Origin: Bifidobacterium sp. ESL0682
GTDB taxonomy: Bacteria > Actinomycetota > Actinomycetes > Actinomycetales > Bifidobacteriaceae
Assembly (NCBI RefSeq): GCF_029392815.1
Contig: NZ_CP113942.1
Span: 868,001 to 932,000 of the forward strand
DNA length: 64,000 nt
Direction of reading: 5' to 3'
This document shows positions 7,937 to 18,718 of the stretch, piece by piece. Position 1 is the stretch's first letter. The number at the start of each line of letters is the position of its first letter. A program made the position numbers and the translations under genes. The notes beneath the pieces are model-generated. The model searched no databases and had not been told where the DNA came from. It saw nothing but the letters and a program-made list of their open reading frames with translations.

Positions 7937-9526
7937 ATGACAAGCGTTGAAGCCGTAGACGGCATTGGTGATGTGCAAACGAATAAATCATCTGAATCTG
8001 TTCGTTCCGATGAGAGTCAACTGAGTGGAAATCAATCAAATAGGGATACTGATATGTCTTCTTCTCGAAGCACTTCCTCTGATGTTCCTGATCCATGGCC
8101 GGCGCCTCTGGCCATGCAACCGTTGAATGCGACGGTTGTGGTTCCGGGGAGCAAATCACTGTCCAACCGCTATCTGATTCTGGCGGCGTTGGGGAATGGT
8201 CCTGTCACGATTGCGGGTATGCTGCGCTCACGCGACACCGAGTTGATGGCGGACGCTTTGCGAACGCTTGGAGTTGGTGTTGAATTCGATGGAGAGGAAG
8301 ACCGTGTTACGGTCACTCCGCCGGCAAATAGCCGTTTCAAGGGCAATGTCACCGTTTTCTGTGGACTTGCCGGTACGGTGATGCGTTTCGTCCCTGGCCT
8401 GGCTTTGTTTGCGGACGGTCCCGTCCGCTTTGACGGCGACGAACAGGCTTACGCTCGGCCGATGCATCCGTTGCTTGATGGGCTTGAACAGTTGGGTGCC
8501 CACATCAAATATGAGGGCGAGCCCGGCTTTTTGCCATTTACCATTACGCCGCCGAGAGTGCTGGAATCCCAGGGGCCACAACAAAATGCTGGAAATTCAA
8601 GCCTTGTAAATAATTCCGCTGATTCTTCGACTTCGCATCTCGCAAAGGTTGAAATCGATTCGTCTTCGTCTTCACAGTTTATTTCAAGCTTGCTGCTGAT
8701 TGGCTCACGACTGCCGAATGGTTTGGATTTGAAACACACAGGCAGCAAACTTCCCAGCATGCCCCACATTCGGATGACGATGGCCGATGTAAGTGGTGCA
8801 GGCGGAGACGTTGCGATGCCTGAAATCGGCCATTGGCAGGTAACTCATCGTTCCTTGCAGTTGCCGGACGGAGTGGTCGTGGAGCCTGACTTGTCGAACG
8901 CTGCTCCGTTCCTAGGTGCGGCAATGATCGCCGGCGGAACGGTCAGTGTGCCGAACTGGCCGACTTCCACCACTCAGCCCGGTGGTCTGCTTCCTGATAT
9001 CCTCCAAAAGATGGGTGCTACGGTTACATTGGACGGACGTGCTTTCGATGAGGTTATGGCTGACACACGCGGTCAGCAAAATCGGAGTTCGATACCCAAG
9101 AACGGAACGTTGATGGTTACTATGAACGGGCCGATTCATGGGCTAGGCCATGGCTTTGACATGTCGGCGGCAGGGGAGATAGCTCCGAGCATCGCCGCAT
9201 TGGCGACGTTGGCTGACAGTCCCAGCGAGCTAGTGGGCATTGGCCATCTTCGTGGGCACGAGACGAACCGCCTGGCAGCTCTCGTCACTGAAATCACCCG
9301 CGTCGGAGCTTCAGCCATGGAATTGCCGGACGGGCTGGCCATTATTCCAGTGCCGCATAATCAATTGTACGGTGAAACCATGGAAACCTATGCCGACCAC
9401 CGCATGGCGACGTTCGCCGCGATGATTGGCCTGGCTGTCCCAGATACCCGCATCCGTAACATTGCCACCACCCGTAAGACCATCCCTGATTTCCCAAGTA
9501 TGTGGCGCAAAATGCTTGAAAATTAG
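7937..9526 (+). CDS. aroA: 3-phosphoshikimate 1-carboxyvinyltransferase (EPSP synthase)
   Basis: The sixth shikimate step: joins phosphoenolpyruvate to shikimate-3-phosphate. Signatures are the N-terminal VVPGSKSLSNRYLILAALG, GLAGTVMRFV, the central SSSSSQFISSLLLIG, LRGHETNRL and the C-terminal TYADHRMATFAA. The protein is 529 residues, longer than usual. The excess is a Ser/Asp-rich N-terminal tail of about 55 residues and a Ser/Asn-rich insertion around 215-235. An internal Met at codon 40 is an alternative start. Other shikimate genes (aroC, aroKB, aroQ) lie 40 kb away in this window. Confidence 0.93.
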   Translation: MTSVEAVDGIGDVQTNKSSESVRSDESQLSGNQSNRDTDMSSSRSTSSDVPDPWPAPLAMQPLNATVVVPGSKSLSNRYLILAALGNGPVTIAGMLRSRDTELMADALRTLGVGVEFDGEEDRVTVTPPANSRFKGNVTVFCGLAGTVMRFVPGLALFADGPVRFDGDEQAYARPMHPLLDGLEQLGAHIKYEGEPGFLPFTITPPRVLESQGPQQNAGNSSLVNNSADSSTSHLAKVEIDSSSSSQFISSLLLIGSRLPNGLDLKHTGSKLPSMPHIRMTMADVSGAGGDVAMPEIGHWQVTHRSLQLPDGVVVEPDLSNAAPFLGAAMIAGGTVSVPNWPTSTTQPGGLLPDILQKMGATVTLDGRAFDEVMADTRGQQNRSSIPKNGTLMVTMNGPIHGLGHGFDMSAAGEIAPSIAALATLADSPSELVGIGHLRGHETNRLAALVTEITRVGASAMELPDGLAIIPVPHNQLYGETMETYADHRMATFAAMIGLAVPDTRIRNIATTRKTIPDFPSMWRKMLEN

Positions 9527-9552
9527 TGGCGATGCCACCAGATAGATAGGGA

Positions 9553-9594
9553 AAGGCCGGAACCGAATATTCCAATCGGTGCCGGCCTTCTTTT
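9553..9594 (+). terminator. aroA terminator, near-copy of the P4/ackA terminator
   Basis: Arms AAGGCCGGAACCGA (9553-9566) and TCGGTGCCGGCCTT (9576-9589) with one mismatch, then CTTTT. The same hairpin with a perfect stem is at 12818-12855. It forms the left part of a duplicated segment of about 150 bp. Confidence 0.85.
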
Positions 9595-9636
9595 CGCGTT
9601 TCTCTAGATTTCAGAAGCTGGAGAAACACGGCGGGT

Positions 9637-9701
9637 TTACTTTTCGAAGACGTTGCCGCAGGAATCCTTGCCTTCGGTAGCAATCTTGTCGAGGTTGTCG
9701 C
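9637..9701 (-). pseudogene. ackA 3'-end fragment (duplicate)
   Basis: On the minus strand this reads DKIATEGKDSCGNVFEK followed by TAA, against DKIATEGKDSYGNVFEK-stop at the true end of ackA (12902). The similarity continues through the spacer into the terminator at 9553-9594, so about 150 bp upstream of and including the ackA end is present twice, 3.27 kb apart, flanking P3 and P4. Only about 20 codons remain and no start exists. Confidence 0.82.
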
Positions 9702-9801
9702 CTTGCAATACCATTAATTATAGGGATATGTTTTCGGAAGGGTTTCATCGTGGACTTTTCGCAAAACAAAGAGGATAAAGTCGCGTGTAACCGGAGAAAG
9801 A

Positions 9802-10866
9802 ATGTTTAACAAAAACGATAAAGGTCAGGATGACCAAATAGATTTCTCCGGCGACATGTCATCCACGTCGTTGTCGTCGGATCCTAAGGTTTTCGAGGAC
9901 GTTGATGACTCTTGGTCCGACGTCGTCGATGACGACGGCACGCAACGTTTGCGCAAACGAGAGGAGAGAAGGCGGCGGTCGGCTTATCGTAAAGCGGCCG
10001 GAGACAACGGCCACAGCGGGGGTGCACACGTGCTGAAGGTCGTTCTTCGTATCGCGCTGATCGTCATCATTCTCGCCGTAGTCGTGGTTGGCGTGCTTGT
10101 TGCTGTCGGCAAAATCAACGAGGCAAGGCATCCGATGCCAATATGTCAGGGCAAGGTCCAGTGCGACGCGGAATACAAACGTCAGGACCTGAATCGCGCC
10201 ACATACGACATGGACACTAAATTGCGTGACCTGATTGATGATATGACCACTGCAGATAGGCAAAGCGTGAAGCAAAGCGACGTGGATGCCGTGGCCAAGA
10301 GCATCACCAAGGTCGAAAAGTTGGGTGGGGAGTTCGAAAAGCTGCCGGCGATGGACAACGCCGGTGTGAAAAAGGCTTTTACGCAATATAAAGCCCGCTA
10401 TGAGCGCAAGATTGCCTATGCGCGTGACATCATGACGGTGGCTCCCGCCGCTTCCAAGGCCAATCGTATCTGCGGAAAAACGCCGCTGTACGTACCCATG
10501 GATCCGACATGGATGTCTCAGCAGAGCAATTATCTGACGACCTGCAAGGCTGCTGTAGACGCGATTCCAGACGTGAAAAACACCGACGTGGCGAGTTATA
10601 AGGCGTCGTGGAATGCTTATGCCACCAAGACCGGTGAGACCTATGCTGCCATCCAGGAGCTCGGGCCGAGTGACCAATTCTCCTCCAACCAGCAGGAAAG
10701 TTACGACAAGTTGCAGCGCACGCTGTCTCAGTCCGAAGAAAATGAACGCGACGTGACCAACAAACCTCTCCAGACATTGACGAAGGGACTGGACGATGCT
10801 GATGAGAAGGATGGCAACGATTCGGATCTGTCCACAGCCATCTGGGACATGGTCTCGAAGCATTAG
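9802..10866 (+). CDS. P3: shorter single-pass membrane protein of the four-paralog family
   Basis: Unrecognised 354-residue protein. The acidic N-terminus shares the P1 pattern (MF, DQIDFS, SSD, VF, DDSWS), then comes a basic stretch (RKREERRRRSAYRK), a transmembrane helix at about 80-102 (LRIALIVIILAVVVVGVLVAV) and an ectodomain of about 250 residues. It carries one Cys-pair module: FEKLPAMDNAGVKKAF, then C-x23-C (RIC...TTC). CGGAGAA precedes the ATG by a good distance. P4 follows 57 bases later on the same strand, so the two are probably co-transcribed. Function unknown. Confidence 0.8.
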   Translation: MFNKNDKGQDDQIDFSGDMSSTSLSSDPKVFEDVDDSWSDVVDDDGTQRLRKREERRRRSAYRKAAGDNGHSGGAHVLKVVLRIALIVIILAVVVVGVLVAVGKINEARHPMPICQGKVQCDAEYKRQDLNRATYDMDTKLRDLIDDMTTADRQSVKQSDVDAVAKSITKVEKLGGEFEKLPAMDNAGVKKAFTQYKARYERKIAYARDIMTVAPAASKANRICGKTPLYVPMDPTWMSQQSNYLTTCKAAVDAIPDVKNTDVASYKASWNAYATKTGETYAAIQELGPSDQFSSNQQESYDKLQRTLSQSEENERDVTNKPLQTLTKGLDDADEKDGNDSDLSTAIWDMVSKH

Positions 10867-10923
10867 ACAGGATATAAGTTTGGGAAACGGCAGTAAAAGA
10901 ATGCCATTGGGTGGGAGTTGATT

Positions 10924-12683
10924 ATGGGGCGTGATACAGGGCAACAGTCATTTGATCAAGGCAATAATCAGAGTTTCTCTGGTGTGGACGATGATATCGC
11001 GACATTCAGCTCGATGTCTGCAGACGGTGCTCCAGTAACTGATCAGGTTGCGTGGGCACCGTCGGATGGGTATCGTCCTCGGTCTGGAAAATCAAAGACA
11101 GTAGTGCTTATCGTCTGTATGGTGGTCATAGTAGCGCTGATTGTGGTTGCAGATCCGCTCATCAAGACAATCACGTCGTCATCGCTGAGTTCCAGCCAAT
11201 CACAAGATGCTGCTAACCGTCATACGCATCACGAGCAGCCCACACCCGCAGACAAAGTGAGCAAGGGGATTGACGACATTCATGACGATCACCGCAATCT
11301 CATATACAGTCTGGAGGCTCTGGTCACCGGTTCTCATGCTGCGGACAAGGATATCGCCAAACTCACCTCGCTTATCGACAAAACCGACAAGGACAATACC
11401 ACCTTTGCGAGTCTGCCGATTATGGACAACGCCGAAGCAAAACGGCAATTTGACCGCTATACGAAGGCTACGCAGGCTGACAAGGCAATTCTGAATGATG
11501 TTGTCGGGAAGGCCAAGGCTCTGTCTGCGGTGAACAAGGCCTGCGGAGGGCCTTGGAACTACATGTTCGGTTACGAATCCGAGGAGCACAGCTACGACAA
11601 GCGATCGGCCTCATGCGCCACAGCATTGCAACCGCTGTCCGGCTCCGATGACGAAGCCATGAAAACATTCGTTGCCTCGGTTACCAGCGCATTGGAAGAA
11701 AGCGGCAAGGCCGCCAAACAGCTTGCTGTGCTCCATGCGGGTGCGTCCAGTGATAGATCCGTTGAGCAGCAGGAAGATCAGCTTAACAAAAGTATCGACA
11801 TTTCCACCAAAGTGCGGGATTACAGCTACCGTTACAGCTGGGCTCTGCAGAAAAGACGTGATGCGCTGCATCTCGATTGGGCCTTCGATCGAGCCTATGA
11901 TGTCGCTCAGTCGCAGAAAAGTGCCGAGGATTGGGAAAAAGTGTGCTTGAAGGCTTTCCCAAGGGTCCGGGTAAAGCGTTCAAGGGGGACACGGCAAAGA
12001 AGATCACTGATGCCATGGCCGAGGTGGCCAAACGGTGGAGTCTCATGGATTCGACCGTCTATGACCGCAGTTTCAAAGGTATGGGCAATCTGGAACAGGC
12101 CGATATCGATGACATCAATGACGCTATAAGTGCTGCGGACCAGGCCAATCAGGCGCTCGCCGACCAATTGAGCACGAACGGGAATGCGGATTATCGTCCA
12201 TTCAAGGATTTCATGACCGCATACGACAAAGAAAAAGCGACGATTGGGGCGTATATTCCGACGATGCTTCCGGTTTCCCAGGCCAAATCGGTGTGTGTCA
12301 CGTTCCCCCAGCTTGATGAGTCGGATCCGACCTACGCCACTTACATCGGCGCTCTCGATTCATGCCGTGCGGTGTTGAAGCCGATGGACAATCCTCAAGA
12401 CCAGCGGTTGCATCGGCTGGTCACCAAGATGACGGCCAATCTGGACAAGAATGGCTCGGTCATCGACAGCATGAAGGCATTTGGCTCTTACCATGACGCC
12501 GAGGCTGGCAAACAAAGCAAAGCCTACGAGCAGTTGGGCCATCAACTGACTTACGATCAGGTCGGCGAACGTGAGCGGATATTCGATGAATACACCCATG
12601 CTTTCGCCAATAGCCGTACCCAATCCGGGGCATCGAATGCGCTTTACCAATTGCAGGGTGGAGGCTATGGGATACGGGAATGA
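10924..12683 (+). CDS. P4: single-pass membrane protein, P1-like, frame disrupted once
   Basis: Unrecognised protein of about 586 residues once repaired, nearly the length of P1. GTGGGAG precedes the ATG at 10924. A hydrophilic N-terminus is followed by a transmembrane helix at about 58-78 and a long helical ectodomain. IDKTDKDNTTFASLPIMDN and DINDAISAADQANQALADQL almost repeat P1 segments. Two Cys-pair modules are present, C-x23-C and C-x22-C. The frame breaks at the run of five A at 11936-11940; one more A turns EDWEKV into EDWEKSVLEGFPKGPGKAF, continuous with the P1-like C-terminal half. It ends upstream of the terminator shared with ackA. Confidence 0.8.
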
Positions 12684-12817
12684 TCGATGGCAGCGCGTTT
12701 ACGGTTGCGACTTGGGCTGGTCGAACTGATTCAATTTCGTGATATGCGCGTGACATGTGACATTGTCGATGTTAAGGTCGGTGCGATTGAGCCATAGCAT
12801 CTACAAATAGATATGAA

Positions 12818-12855
12818 AAGGCCGGAACCGAATATTTTCAATCGGTTCCGGCCTT
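12818..12855. terminator. bidirectional terminator between P4 and ackA
   Basis: Perfect 14-bp stem, AAGGCCGGAACCGA and TCGGTTCCGGCCTT, with a 10-base AT-rich loop, flanked by AAAA on the left and TTCTCATTATT on the right. It can serve P4 (plus) and ackA (minus). Confidence 0.88.
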
Positions 12856-12901
12856 CTCATTATTCTCGCTGGATCTCAGAATCTAGCAGAACAAAGCAGA
12901 C

Positions 12902-14131
12902 TTACTTTTCAAAGACGTTGCCGTAGGAATCCTTGCCTTCGGTAGCGATCTTGTCGGCCTTGTGGGCGATTGCCAGCTCCTCGTTGGTGGGGATGACGGC
13001 GATGATTACGGAGCTGTCGGGCGTGGAGATGATGCGCGGTTCCTTGGAACGGGTCGCATTCTTCTCCTTGTCGAGCTTGACGCCGAAAGGCTCAAGCTTC
13101 TCGCACACGCGGGCACGCACAGCGTCATCGTTCTCACCGACACCGGCGGTGAAGGTGATGACATCCACGCCGCCCATCTGAGCGGTGTAGTTGCCGATGT
13201 AGCCTACGATGCGGTGGATGTAGACTTCCATTGCGGTGATGGCGTCTTCGTTGCCTTCCTTGATGAGGCGATCGACTTCACGCATGTCGCCGAAACCGGT
13301 CATGCCGATCATGCCGGACTGCTTGTTGAAGAGCGTGTCGAGCTGATCCACGTCCATGTGGGCGTTGCGAATGAGGTGGAAGACCACTGCCGGATCGATG
13401 TCGCCGGTACGGCTGCCCATCATCAGACCTTCAAGCGGGGTCAGGCCCATGGAGGTGTCAATCGGCTTACCGGAAATCTGTGCGGAAGCGGAAGCGCCGT
13501 TGCCGATGTGCAGTACGATCTGCTTCAGGCCTTCGGCAGGCTTGCCGATGATGCCGGGGACGACGGAGCCGATGTACTCGTGGCTGGTGCCGTGGGCGCC
13601 ATAGCGACGAATCTTGTACTTCTCGGCGACTTCCTTGTTGAGAGCATAGGTGCTGGCTTCCTTCGGCAGTTGGAAGAAGAAGGAGGAATCGAAGACGAAG
13701 ATCTGCGGCACGTCGGGCAGAAGCTGTTCCATGACCTCAGCGCCGGTGGCTTCCGGACCGTTGTGCAGCGGGGCGAGCACGGCGAGGTCCTTGACCTGCT
13801 GAATCGTCTTTTCATTGACGAGCGCCGGTTCCGGGAAAACGGAGCCACCCTGCACCACGCGGTGGCCAACGGCAACGATGCCGGATTCGTGCAGATCAGG
13901 GCCATATTCCTTGAAGAAACCGAGGACGCGCTTCAGGCCATCGGCATGAGTCTTGATCGGCTCTTCGAGCTCGTGCTTCTCACCCTGATATTCGTGTTTG
14001 TAGTGGCCATCGATGGGTTCGCCGATCTTCTCCACGAGGCCGCTCGCCAGAGCATCCCCGCTTCCGAGATCCACCAGCTGATATTTGATTGAGCTGGAAC
14101 CGGAATTAATGACAAGGACGGTTTTCGCCAT
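12902..14131 (-). CDS. ackA: acetate kinase
   Basis: Makes ATP and acetate from acetyl phosphate and ADP, the energy-yielding end of the phosphoketolase pathway. 409 residues, normal length. Signatures are the N-terminal VLVINSGSSSIKYQL, VGHRVVQGG, VLHIGNGAS, DTSMGLTPLEGLMMGSR and TFTAGVGEN. Two ATGs compete: the one at 14140 abuts the GGAGG site, while the one at 14131 (MAKTVLVIN) is 8 bases behind it, so 14131 is chosen. It lies downstream of pta on the same strand, with a strong hairpin between them. A fragment of its 3' end is duplicated at 9637-9701. Confidence 0.97.
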   Translation of the reverse strand: MAKTVLVINSGSSSIKYQLVDLGSGDALASGLVEKIGEPIDGHYKHEYQGEKHELEEPIKTHADGLKRVLGFFKEYGPDLHESGIVAVGHRVVQGGSVFPEPALVNEKTIQQVKDLAVLAPLHNGPEATGAEVMEQLLPDVPQIFVFDSSFFFQLPKEASTYALNKEVAEKYKIRRYGAHGTSHEYIGSVVPGIIGKPAEGLKQIVLHIGNGASASAQISGKPIDTSMGLTPLEGLMMGSRTGDIDPAVVFHLIRNAHMDVDQLDTLFNKQSGMIGMTGFGDMREVDRLIKEGNEDAITAMEVYIHRIVGYIGNYTAQMGGVDVITFTAGVGENDDAVRARVCEKLEPFGVKLDKEKNATRSKEPRIISTPDSSVIIAVIPTNEELAIAHKADKIATEGKDSYGNVFEK

Positions 14132-14294
14132 TGTTTGCATCCTCCATATAAATAATTTGATCCGTGAGTGTTACCACGGCTACCAAGCTTCTAGCTTACT
14201 CACGAGATGTTACAAGAGTAAGGAAAATTAAACTTTTGAAAGCTTTTATCGAATTTCAATTTTTCTTTGTCTCAAATAGAATTTTCAGACTGAT

Positions 14295-14341
14295 ATGTAC
14301 AATCCCGTTCTCTCCGTTATGAAGAGAACGGGATTGTACAT
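14295..14341 (-). terminator. strong hairpin terminator between pta and ackA
   Basis: A perfect 19-bp stem, ATGTACAATCCCGTTCTCT (14295-14313) against its complement at 14323-14341, with a 9-base loop. It starts 13 bases after the pta stop. The T tract on the minus side is weak, but stem strength suggests termination or transcript-end protection, so ackA probably has its own promoter. Confidence 0.8.
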
Positions 14342-14353
14342 TGAACATGGATT

Positions 14354-16035
14354 TCACTGCTGAGCTTCCACGGCGGTGAGGGCTACCGTGTTGATGATGT
14401 CTTCTACCAGGGCGCCGCGCGAAAGGTCATTGACGGGCTTGTTGAGGCCTTGGAGCACCGGGCCGATGGCGATGGCACCGGAAGTGCGTTGCACGGCCTT
14501 GTAAGCGATGTTGCCGGCAGCCAGGCTCGGGAAGACGAAGACGTTGACATGGCCAGCCACATCGTTGCCCTTGGCCTTGGTGGCAGCCACGGTGGGCGAC
14601 CAGGCGGCATCGAACTGAATGGAGCCGACGGCTGGCAGATCCGGGGCTTTCTCATGGACAAGCTTTGTGGCTTCTTCGACCAGATCGACGTCCGGGCCCT
14701 TGCCGCTGCCCAGCGTGGAGTAGCAGAGCATGCCCACCTTCGGATCCACGCCGAAGGCTCGGGCGGTGTCGGCGGACTGGATGGCGATGTCGGCCAGCTG
14801 TTCGGCGTTCGGGTTCAAGTTGATGGCGCAATCGGCGAAGACGGCCACATGGTCCTTAAAGCACATCAGGAACGCGCCGGAGACCAGCGAGGCGCCGGGC
14901 TTGGTCTTGATGACCTGCAGTGCGGGGCGCACAGTGTTGGCGGTGGAGTTGATGGAGCCGGAGACAAGGCCGTCGGCCAAGCCCTGCACGACCAGCATGG
15001 TGCCGAAGTAGCTCGGATCGGTGAGCTGCTTGCGGGCCTGTTGCTCGGTCATGCCCTTCTTGGCGCGCAGCTCGCAGAGCTTGGCGACCATGGGCTTCAG
15101 GACCTCCTCATCGTCCATCGGCTGATAAGTGGCCTTGGAAAGTGAGTTGAGACCGAGTTCCTTGCCGCGCTCGAGGATGGCACTCTTGTCGCCGACGATG
15201 ATGAGCTTGACGATGTCACGCTGCAGCAGGTAATCAGCAGCCTTGATGATGCGATCTTCCGAGCCTTCTGGCAGAACGATAGTCTTCTGGTTGGCCTTCG
15301 CCTTGGCCAGAAGCTCGTTCTGGAAAGCATGCGGAGTGGTAGGTGCGTCGAATGATGTGCGGGCAGCGGCGACTACTTCGTCGGCCGGAGCATTGTCAGC
15401 GAAAGCCTTGGCGGCCTTATCGGCGGCATCGGGATCGGTGTCGGAGGGGAAGTCAACGGCCGGAATGGTCCAGACCGGAACGGGGAGTCTTTCAGTGCTT
15501 CCTTGGCATCGGCGGCCTTTTCGTCGGTGCAACCGGTGACGAAGACCCCGGCTACCTTTCCGCCGGCTTGTTCCACTTCGGCTGTGCAGGTCTCAACGGT
15601 GGCCTTCACCTGTTCGCCGTTGCGTGGAATGGTGCAGATGGCGAGGAACGTCTTGGCTTTGAGGTCAGATGCGATTTCGGCATTGAAAGTGAACGCTTCA
15701 GGGTCGAAGATGGAGGAACCGTCACTGCCGACGATGACCATCGAGTCGGGATCGGTACGCTCAAGTTCGGCGCTGTAGGTTGCGACGATGTCACCTCGTG
15801 CCGAGCTCTTGTCTTTGCGTGCGCACTTGGGGCACACGCCGCGAACCTGCTCCACGCTTTGCCCGGCGTTGGCTGCCTTGAGCAGTTCGGCGGAGAAGGT
15901 CTCCTTCTTGCAGGCTACAGGTCGGAAAACCGCCGTCTTGCCTTGCGCCGCCAGCGCCTTCACTACGCCATAAGCCACCACATTGCGGCCGTTCTTGCCC
16001 TCTGGGCTGGCGATATAAATGACTTCTTGTGCCAC
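14354..16035 (-). CDS. pta: phosphate acetyltransferase, frame disrupted once
   Basis: Interconverts acetyl-CoA and acetyl phosphate. The start is a GTG at 16035 (read as MAQEVIYIASPEGKNG) behind AAAGGAG. Residues 1-190 are the P-loop-like/DRTGG N-terminal region of long Pta proteins. The C-terminal catalytic domain shows QKTIVLPEGSEDRIIKAA, SGSINSTANTVRPALQVI and AIGPVLQGLNKPVNDLSRG. The frame breaks at the run of four C/G at 15482-15485; one more C gives KDSPVPVWTIPAVDFPSD. Restored length is about 560 residues, as in other bifidobacteria. Both halves are fully conserved, so a sequencing error is the best explanation. Confidence 0.95.
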
Positions 16036-16159
16036 GATATAACTCCTTTGTGCAGTCTATGCACGATTTTGTGAATCAACAACAATATTGATCATCATTA
16101 TTTTAAGCATAGAGTGTGACGGGGCGATATTACGCGGTATTCACGAGGCTTGAGAACAA

Positions 16160-16194
16160 GAAAAGGACGCCGGCCGAAGCCAAACGTCCTTTTC
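16160..16194. terminator. terminator between xfp and pta
   Basis: Arms GAAAAGGACG (16160-16169) and CGTCCTTTTC (16185-16194) around a 15-base loop. It lies downstream of xfp and upstream of pta, both on the minus strand, so it should end the xfp transcript. Confidence 0.75.
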
Positions 16195-16237
16195 TTTACA
16201 GCGTCACTGCGTGAAGCGTAGTCGAATGAGAATCAGC

Positions 16238-18718
16238 TCACTCGTTGTCGCTACCGGTGCTCATGGCAGCCTTGGCGGCTTCCTTGGAGTCCTGGTTCTT
16301 CACGTCGGAGTAAACGAAGCCGGTGTAATCCGGATGATCGTAGCCCTCGTCGACGGCGAACTGGAAGGCTTCGGTACGGAACTTCTCCAGCTTGTCGATG
16401 TCCTGAGCGTACTTGTCGGCGTCGAGGGTGCGGAGTACCTCGGCGGTCAGCTCGTAGCGATCCATGTCGTTGACGCGCACCATGTCGTAAGGCGTGGTGG
16501 TGGAGCCCTCTTCCTTGTAACCGTGAATGTTGAAGTTGTCGTGGTTCGGACGGTTGAAGATGATGGACTGGATGTCGTGGGCATAGGAGTGATACGCGAA
16601 GAGAACCGGCTTGTCTGCGGTGAAGAGCTCGGTGAACTCCTCGTCGCTCAGGGCCTCGTCGTTGTCCTTGGGGCTCTGCAGCTTCAGGATGTCAACAACA
16701 TTGACGACCTTGAACTTGATGCCGTATTCCTTGAGCTTCTCGCTGGCGGCCATGATCTCCAGAGTGGGGACGTCGCCGACGCAGGCGAGCACTACCTGTG
16801 CTTCGTCGTTGTTCTTGGCGGTGGAGGCCCACTTCCACTCGGCAGCACCCTTCTCGAGCTCGGCACGAGCCTCATCGAGGGTGATCCAGGTGGCGGCAGG
16901 CTGCTTGCCGGCGAAGATGGCGTTGATCTTGTTGGTGGACTTGAAGGCCTTCTCGGCGACAGCCAGCAGCATGTTGGCGTCGGCGGGGAAGTACTCGGCC
17001 ACAACGTGATCGTTGTTGAACGTCTTGTTCAGCAGGACGGAGCTCACGCCCGGATCCTGGTGGGAGAAGCCGTTGTGATCCTGACGCCACACGTGCGAGG
17101 AGATCAGCATGTTGATCGAAGCGACGGGCTTGCGCCACGGAATGTGACGAACCGTGGCCTCGAGCCACTTGGCGTGCTGGTTGAGCATGGAGTCGATCAC
17201 ATGAGCGAAGGACTCGTAGGTGCTCCAGATGCCGTGGCGGCCAGTGAGGACGTAGCCCTCGAGGAAGCCTTCCATCTGGTGCTCGGAGAGCTGCTCGACG
17301 ACCTGGCCGGTGACAGCCATGTGCTCATCGGTCTGCTCGGAGAGATAGCCGTTGTCCCACTGCTTGTTGGTGACCTCATAAGCGGCCTGCAGACGGTTGG
17401 ACGCGGTCTCGTCGGGTCCGAAGATGCGGAACGAATCCGGGTTCATCTTGATGATGTCGCGGGTGTAGTTGCCCAGCTGACGGGTGGCTTCGAGCTGACC
17501 CCAGCCATGGCCGTACTCCTTGACGCCCTTGACTTCGTAGGCGTCAAGCTCGGGGAGCTTCAGATCCTCGCGGATGCGGCCGCCGTTGGCGTTCGGGTTC
17601 TGGCCCAAGCGCAGCTCGCCCTGAGGCATGAAGTTCGTGACTTCGGGGCGAATCGCACCCTTGTCGTCGAAGAGCTCTTCCGGCTTGTAGGATTCCATCC
17701 AGCCCTTGAGGACCTGGAAGTGAGCCTCGGTGTCGCGGGCGCTGGCCAGCGGCACCTGGTGGGCGCGCCAGGAACCTTCGGTCTTCTTGCCGTCGATGTA
17801 CTTCGGGCAGGTCCAGCCCTTCGGCGTGCGGAAGATGATCATCGGGTAGGTCGGACGATCCATGTCGTCGGTCTGCGCCTTGGCCTTGATGTCGCAGATC
17901 TTGTCGAAGACCTCTTCGAGCATGTCGGCGAAACGACGGTGGATGGACATGTGGTCCTCATCGTCGAAGCCTGCGACGAACTCGTAAGGCTCATAACCCA
18001 TGCCGGAGAAGAACTCGTGGAGCTCCTCATCGGGGATACGGGCAAGAATGGACGGGTTGGCGATCTTGTAGCCGTTGAGGTGCAGGATCGGCAGCACGAT
18101 GCCGTCGGTGCGCGGGTTGACGAGCTTGTTGGACTGCCAGCTGGTCGCCAGCGGGCCGGTCTCAGCTTCGCCGTCGCCGACCACTGCCGGGACGAAGAGG
18201 CTCGGGTTGTTCATGACGGCGCCGTAAGCGTGGCTCAGCGCATAGCCGAGTTCGCCGCCCTCATGGATGGAGCCTGGGGTCTCCGGAGCGAAGTGGGAAG
18301 GAATACCGCCCGGATAGGAGAACTGGCGGAAGAACTTCTGCAGTCCACCCTCATCCTTGGTGATGTTCGGATAGTACTCGGTGTAGGTGCCGTCGAGGTA
18401 GGACTGCGACGTGCCTGCAGGGCCGCCGTGGCCCGGGCCCATGATGAACACGGTGTTCTGCTGATGGTCCGCGATGAGGCGGTTGATGTGGCCGAACAGG
18501 AAGTTCAGGCCAGGGGTGGTGCCCCAGTGGCCCACGAGACGATACTTGACGTCCTTGCGGGTGAAGGGCTCCTTCATCAGAGGGTTGCTGCGCAGATAAA
18601 TCTGACCGATGGAAAGATAGTTGGCGGTGCGCCAATACTTGTCGACTCCTTCGAGAGCCTCATCAGAAACCGGCTTGCCGAGCTTCTTCCACGGGGTGCC
18701 AATAACAGGACTAGTCAT
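16238..18718 (-). CDS. xfp: xylulose-5-phosphate/fructose-6-phosphate phosphoketolase
   Basis: The defining enzyme of the bifid shunt. It uses thiamine diphosphate and phosphate to cleave fructose-6-phosphate or xylulose-5-phosphate to acetyl phosphate plus erythrose-4-phosphate or glyceraldehyde-3-phosphate. 826 residues, the usual bifidobacterial length, with CAGGAG before the ATG. Signatures are [55 protein letters not shown], the TPP motif [20 protein letters not shown], and [14 protein letters not shown]. It diverges from guaA. A long open frame antisense to it is a shadow of its codon usage. Confidence 0.98.
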   Translation of the reverse strand: MTSPVIGTPWKKLGKPVSDEALEGVDKYWRTANYLSIGQIYLRSNPLMKEPFTRKDVKYRLVGHWGTTPGLNFLFGHINRLIADHQQNTVFIMGPGHGGPAGTSQSYLDGTYTEYYPNITKDEGGLQKFFRQFSYPGGIPSHFAPETPGSIHEGGELGYALSHAYGAVMNNPSLFVPAVVGDGEAETGPLATSWQSNKLVNPRTDGIVLPILHLNGYKIANPSILARIPDEELHEFFSGMGYEPYEFVAGFDDEDHMSIHRRFADMLEEVFDKICDIKAKAQTDDMDRPTYPMIIFRTPKGWTCPKYIDGKKTEGSWRAHQVPLASARDTEAHFQVLKGWMESYKPEELFDDKGAIRPEVTNFMPQGELRLGQNPNANGGRIREDLKLPELDAYEVKGVKEYGHGWGQLEATRQLGNYTRDIIKMNPDSFRIFGPDETASNRLQAAYEVTNKQWDNGYLSEQTDEHMAVTGQVVEQLSEHQMEGFLEGYVLTGRHGIWSTYESFAHVIDSMLNQHAKWLEATVRHIPWRKPVASINMLISSHVWRQDHNGFSHQDPGVSSVLLNKTFNNDHVVAEYFPADANMLLAVAEKAFKSTNKINAIFAGKQPAATWITLDEARAELEKGAAEWKWASTAKNNDEAQVVLACVGDVPTLEIMAASEKLKEYGIKFKVVNVVDILKLQSPKDNDEALSDEEFTELFTADKPVLFAYHSYAHDIQSIIFNRPNHDNFNIHGYKEEGSTTTPYDMVRVNDMDRYELTAEVLRTLDADKYAQDIDKLEKFRTEAFQFAVDEGYDHPDYTGFVYSDVKNQDSKEAAKAAMSTGSDNE

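Noticed and set aside
14132-14140. The first in-frame ATG of ackA (14140) as the start
   Set aside because: It touches the GGAGG ribosome site; the ATG at 14131 has correct spacing and begins the conserved MAKTVLVIN.
14354-16035. pta as two separate genes
   Set aside because: The halves together equal one full-length Pta and meet at a short homopolymer with a one-base shift; the second half has no ribosome site.
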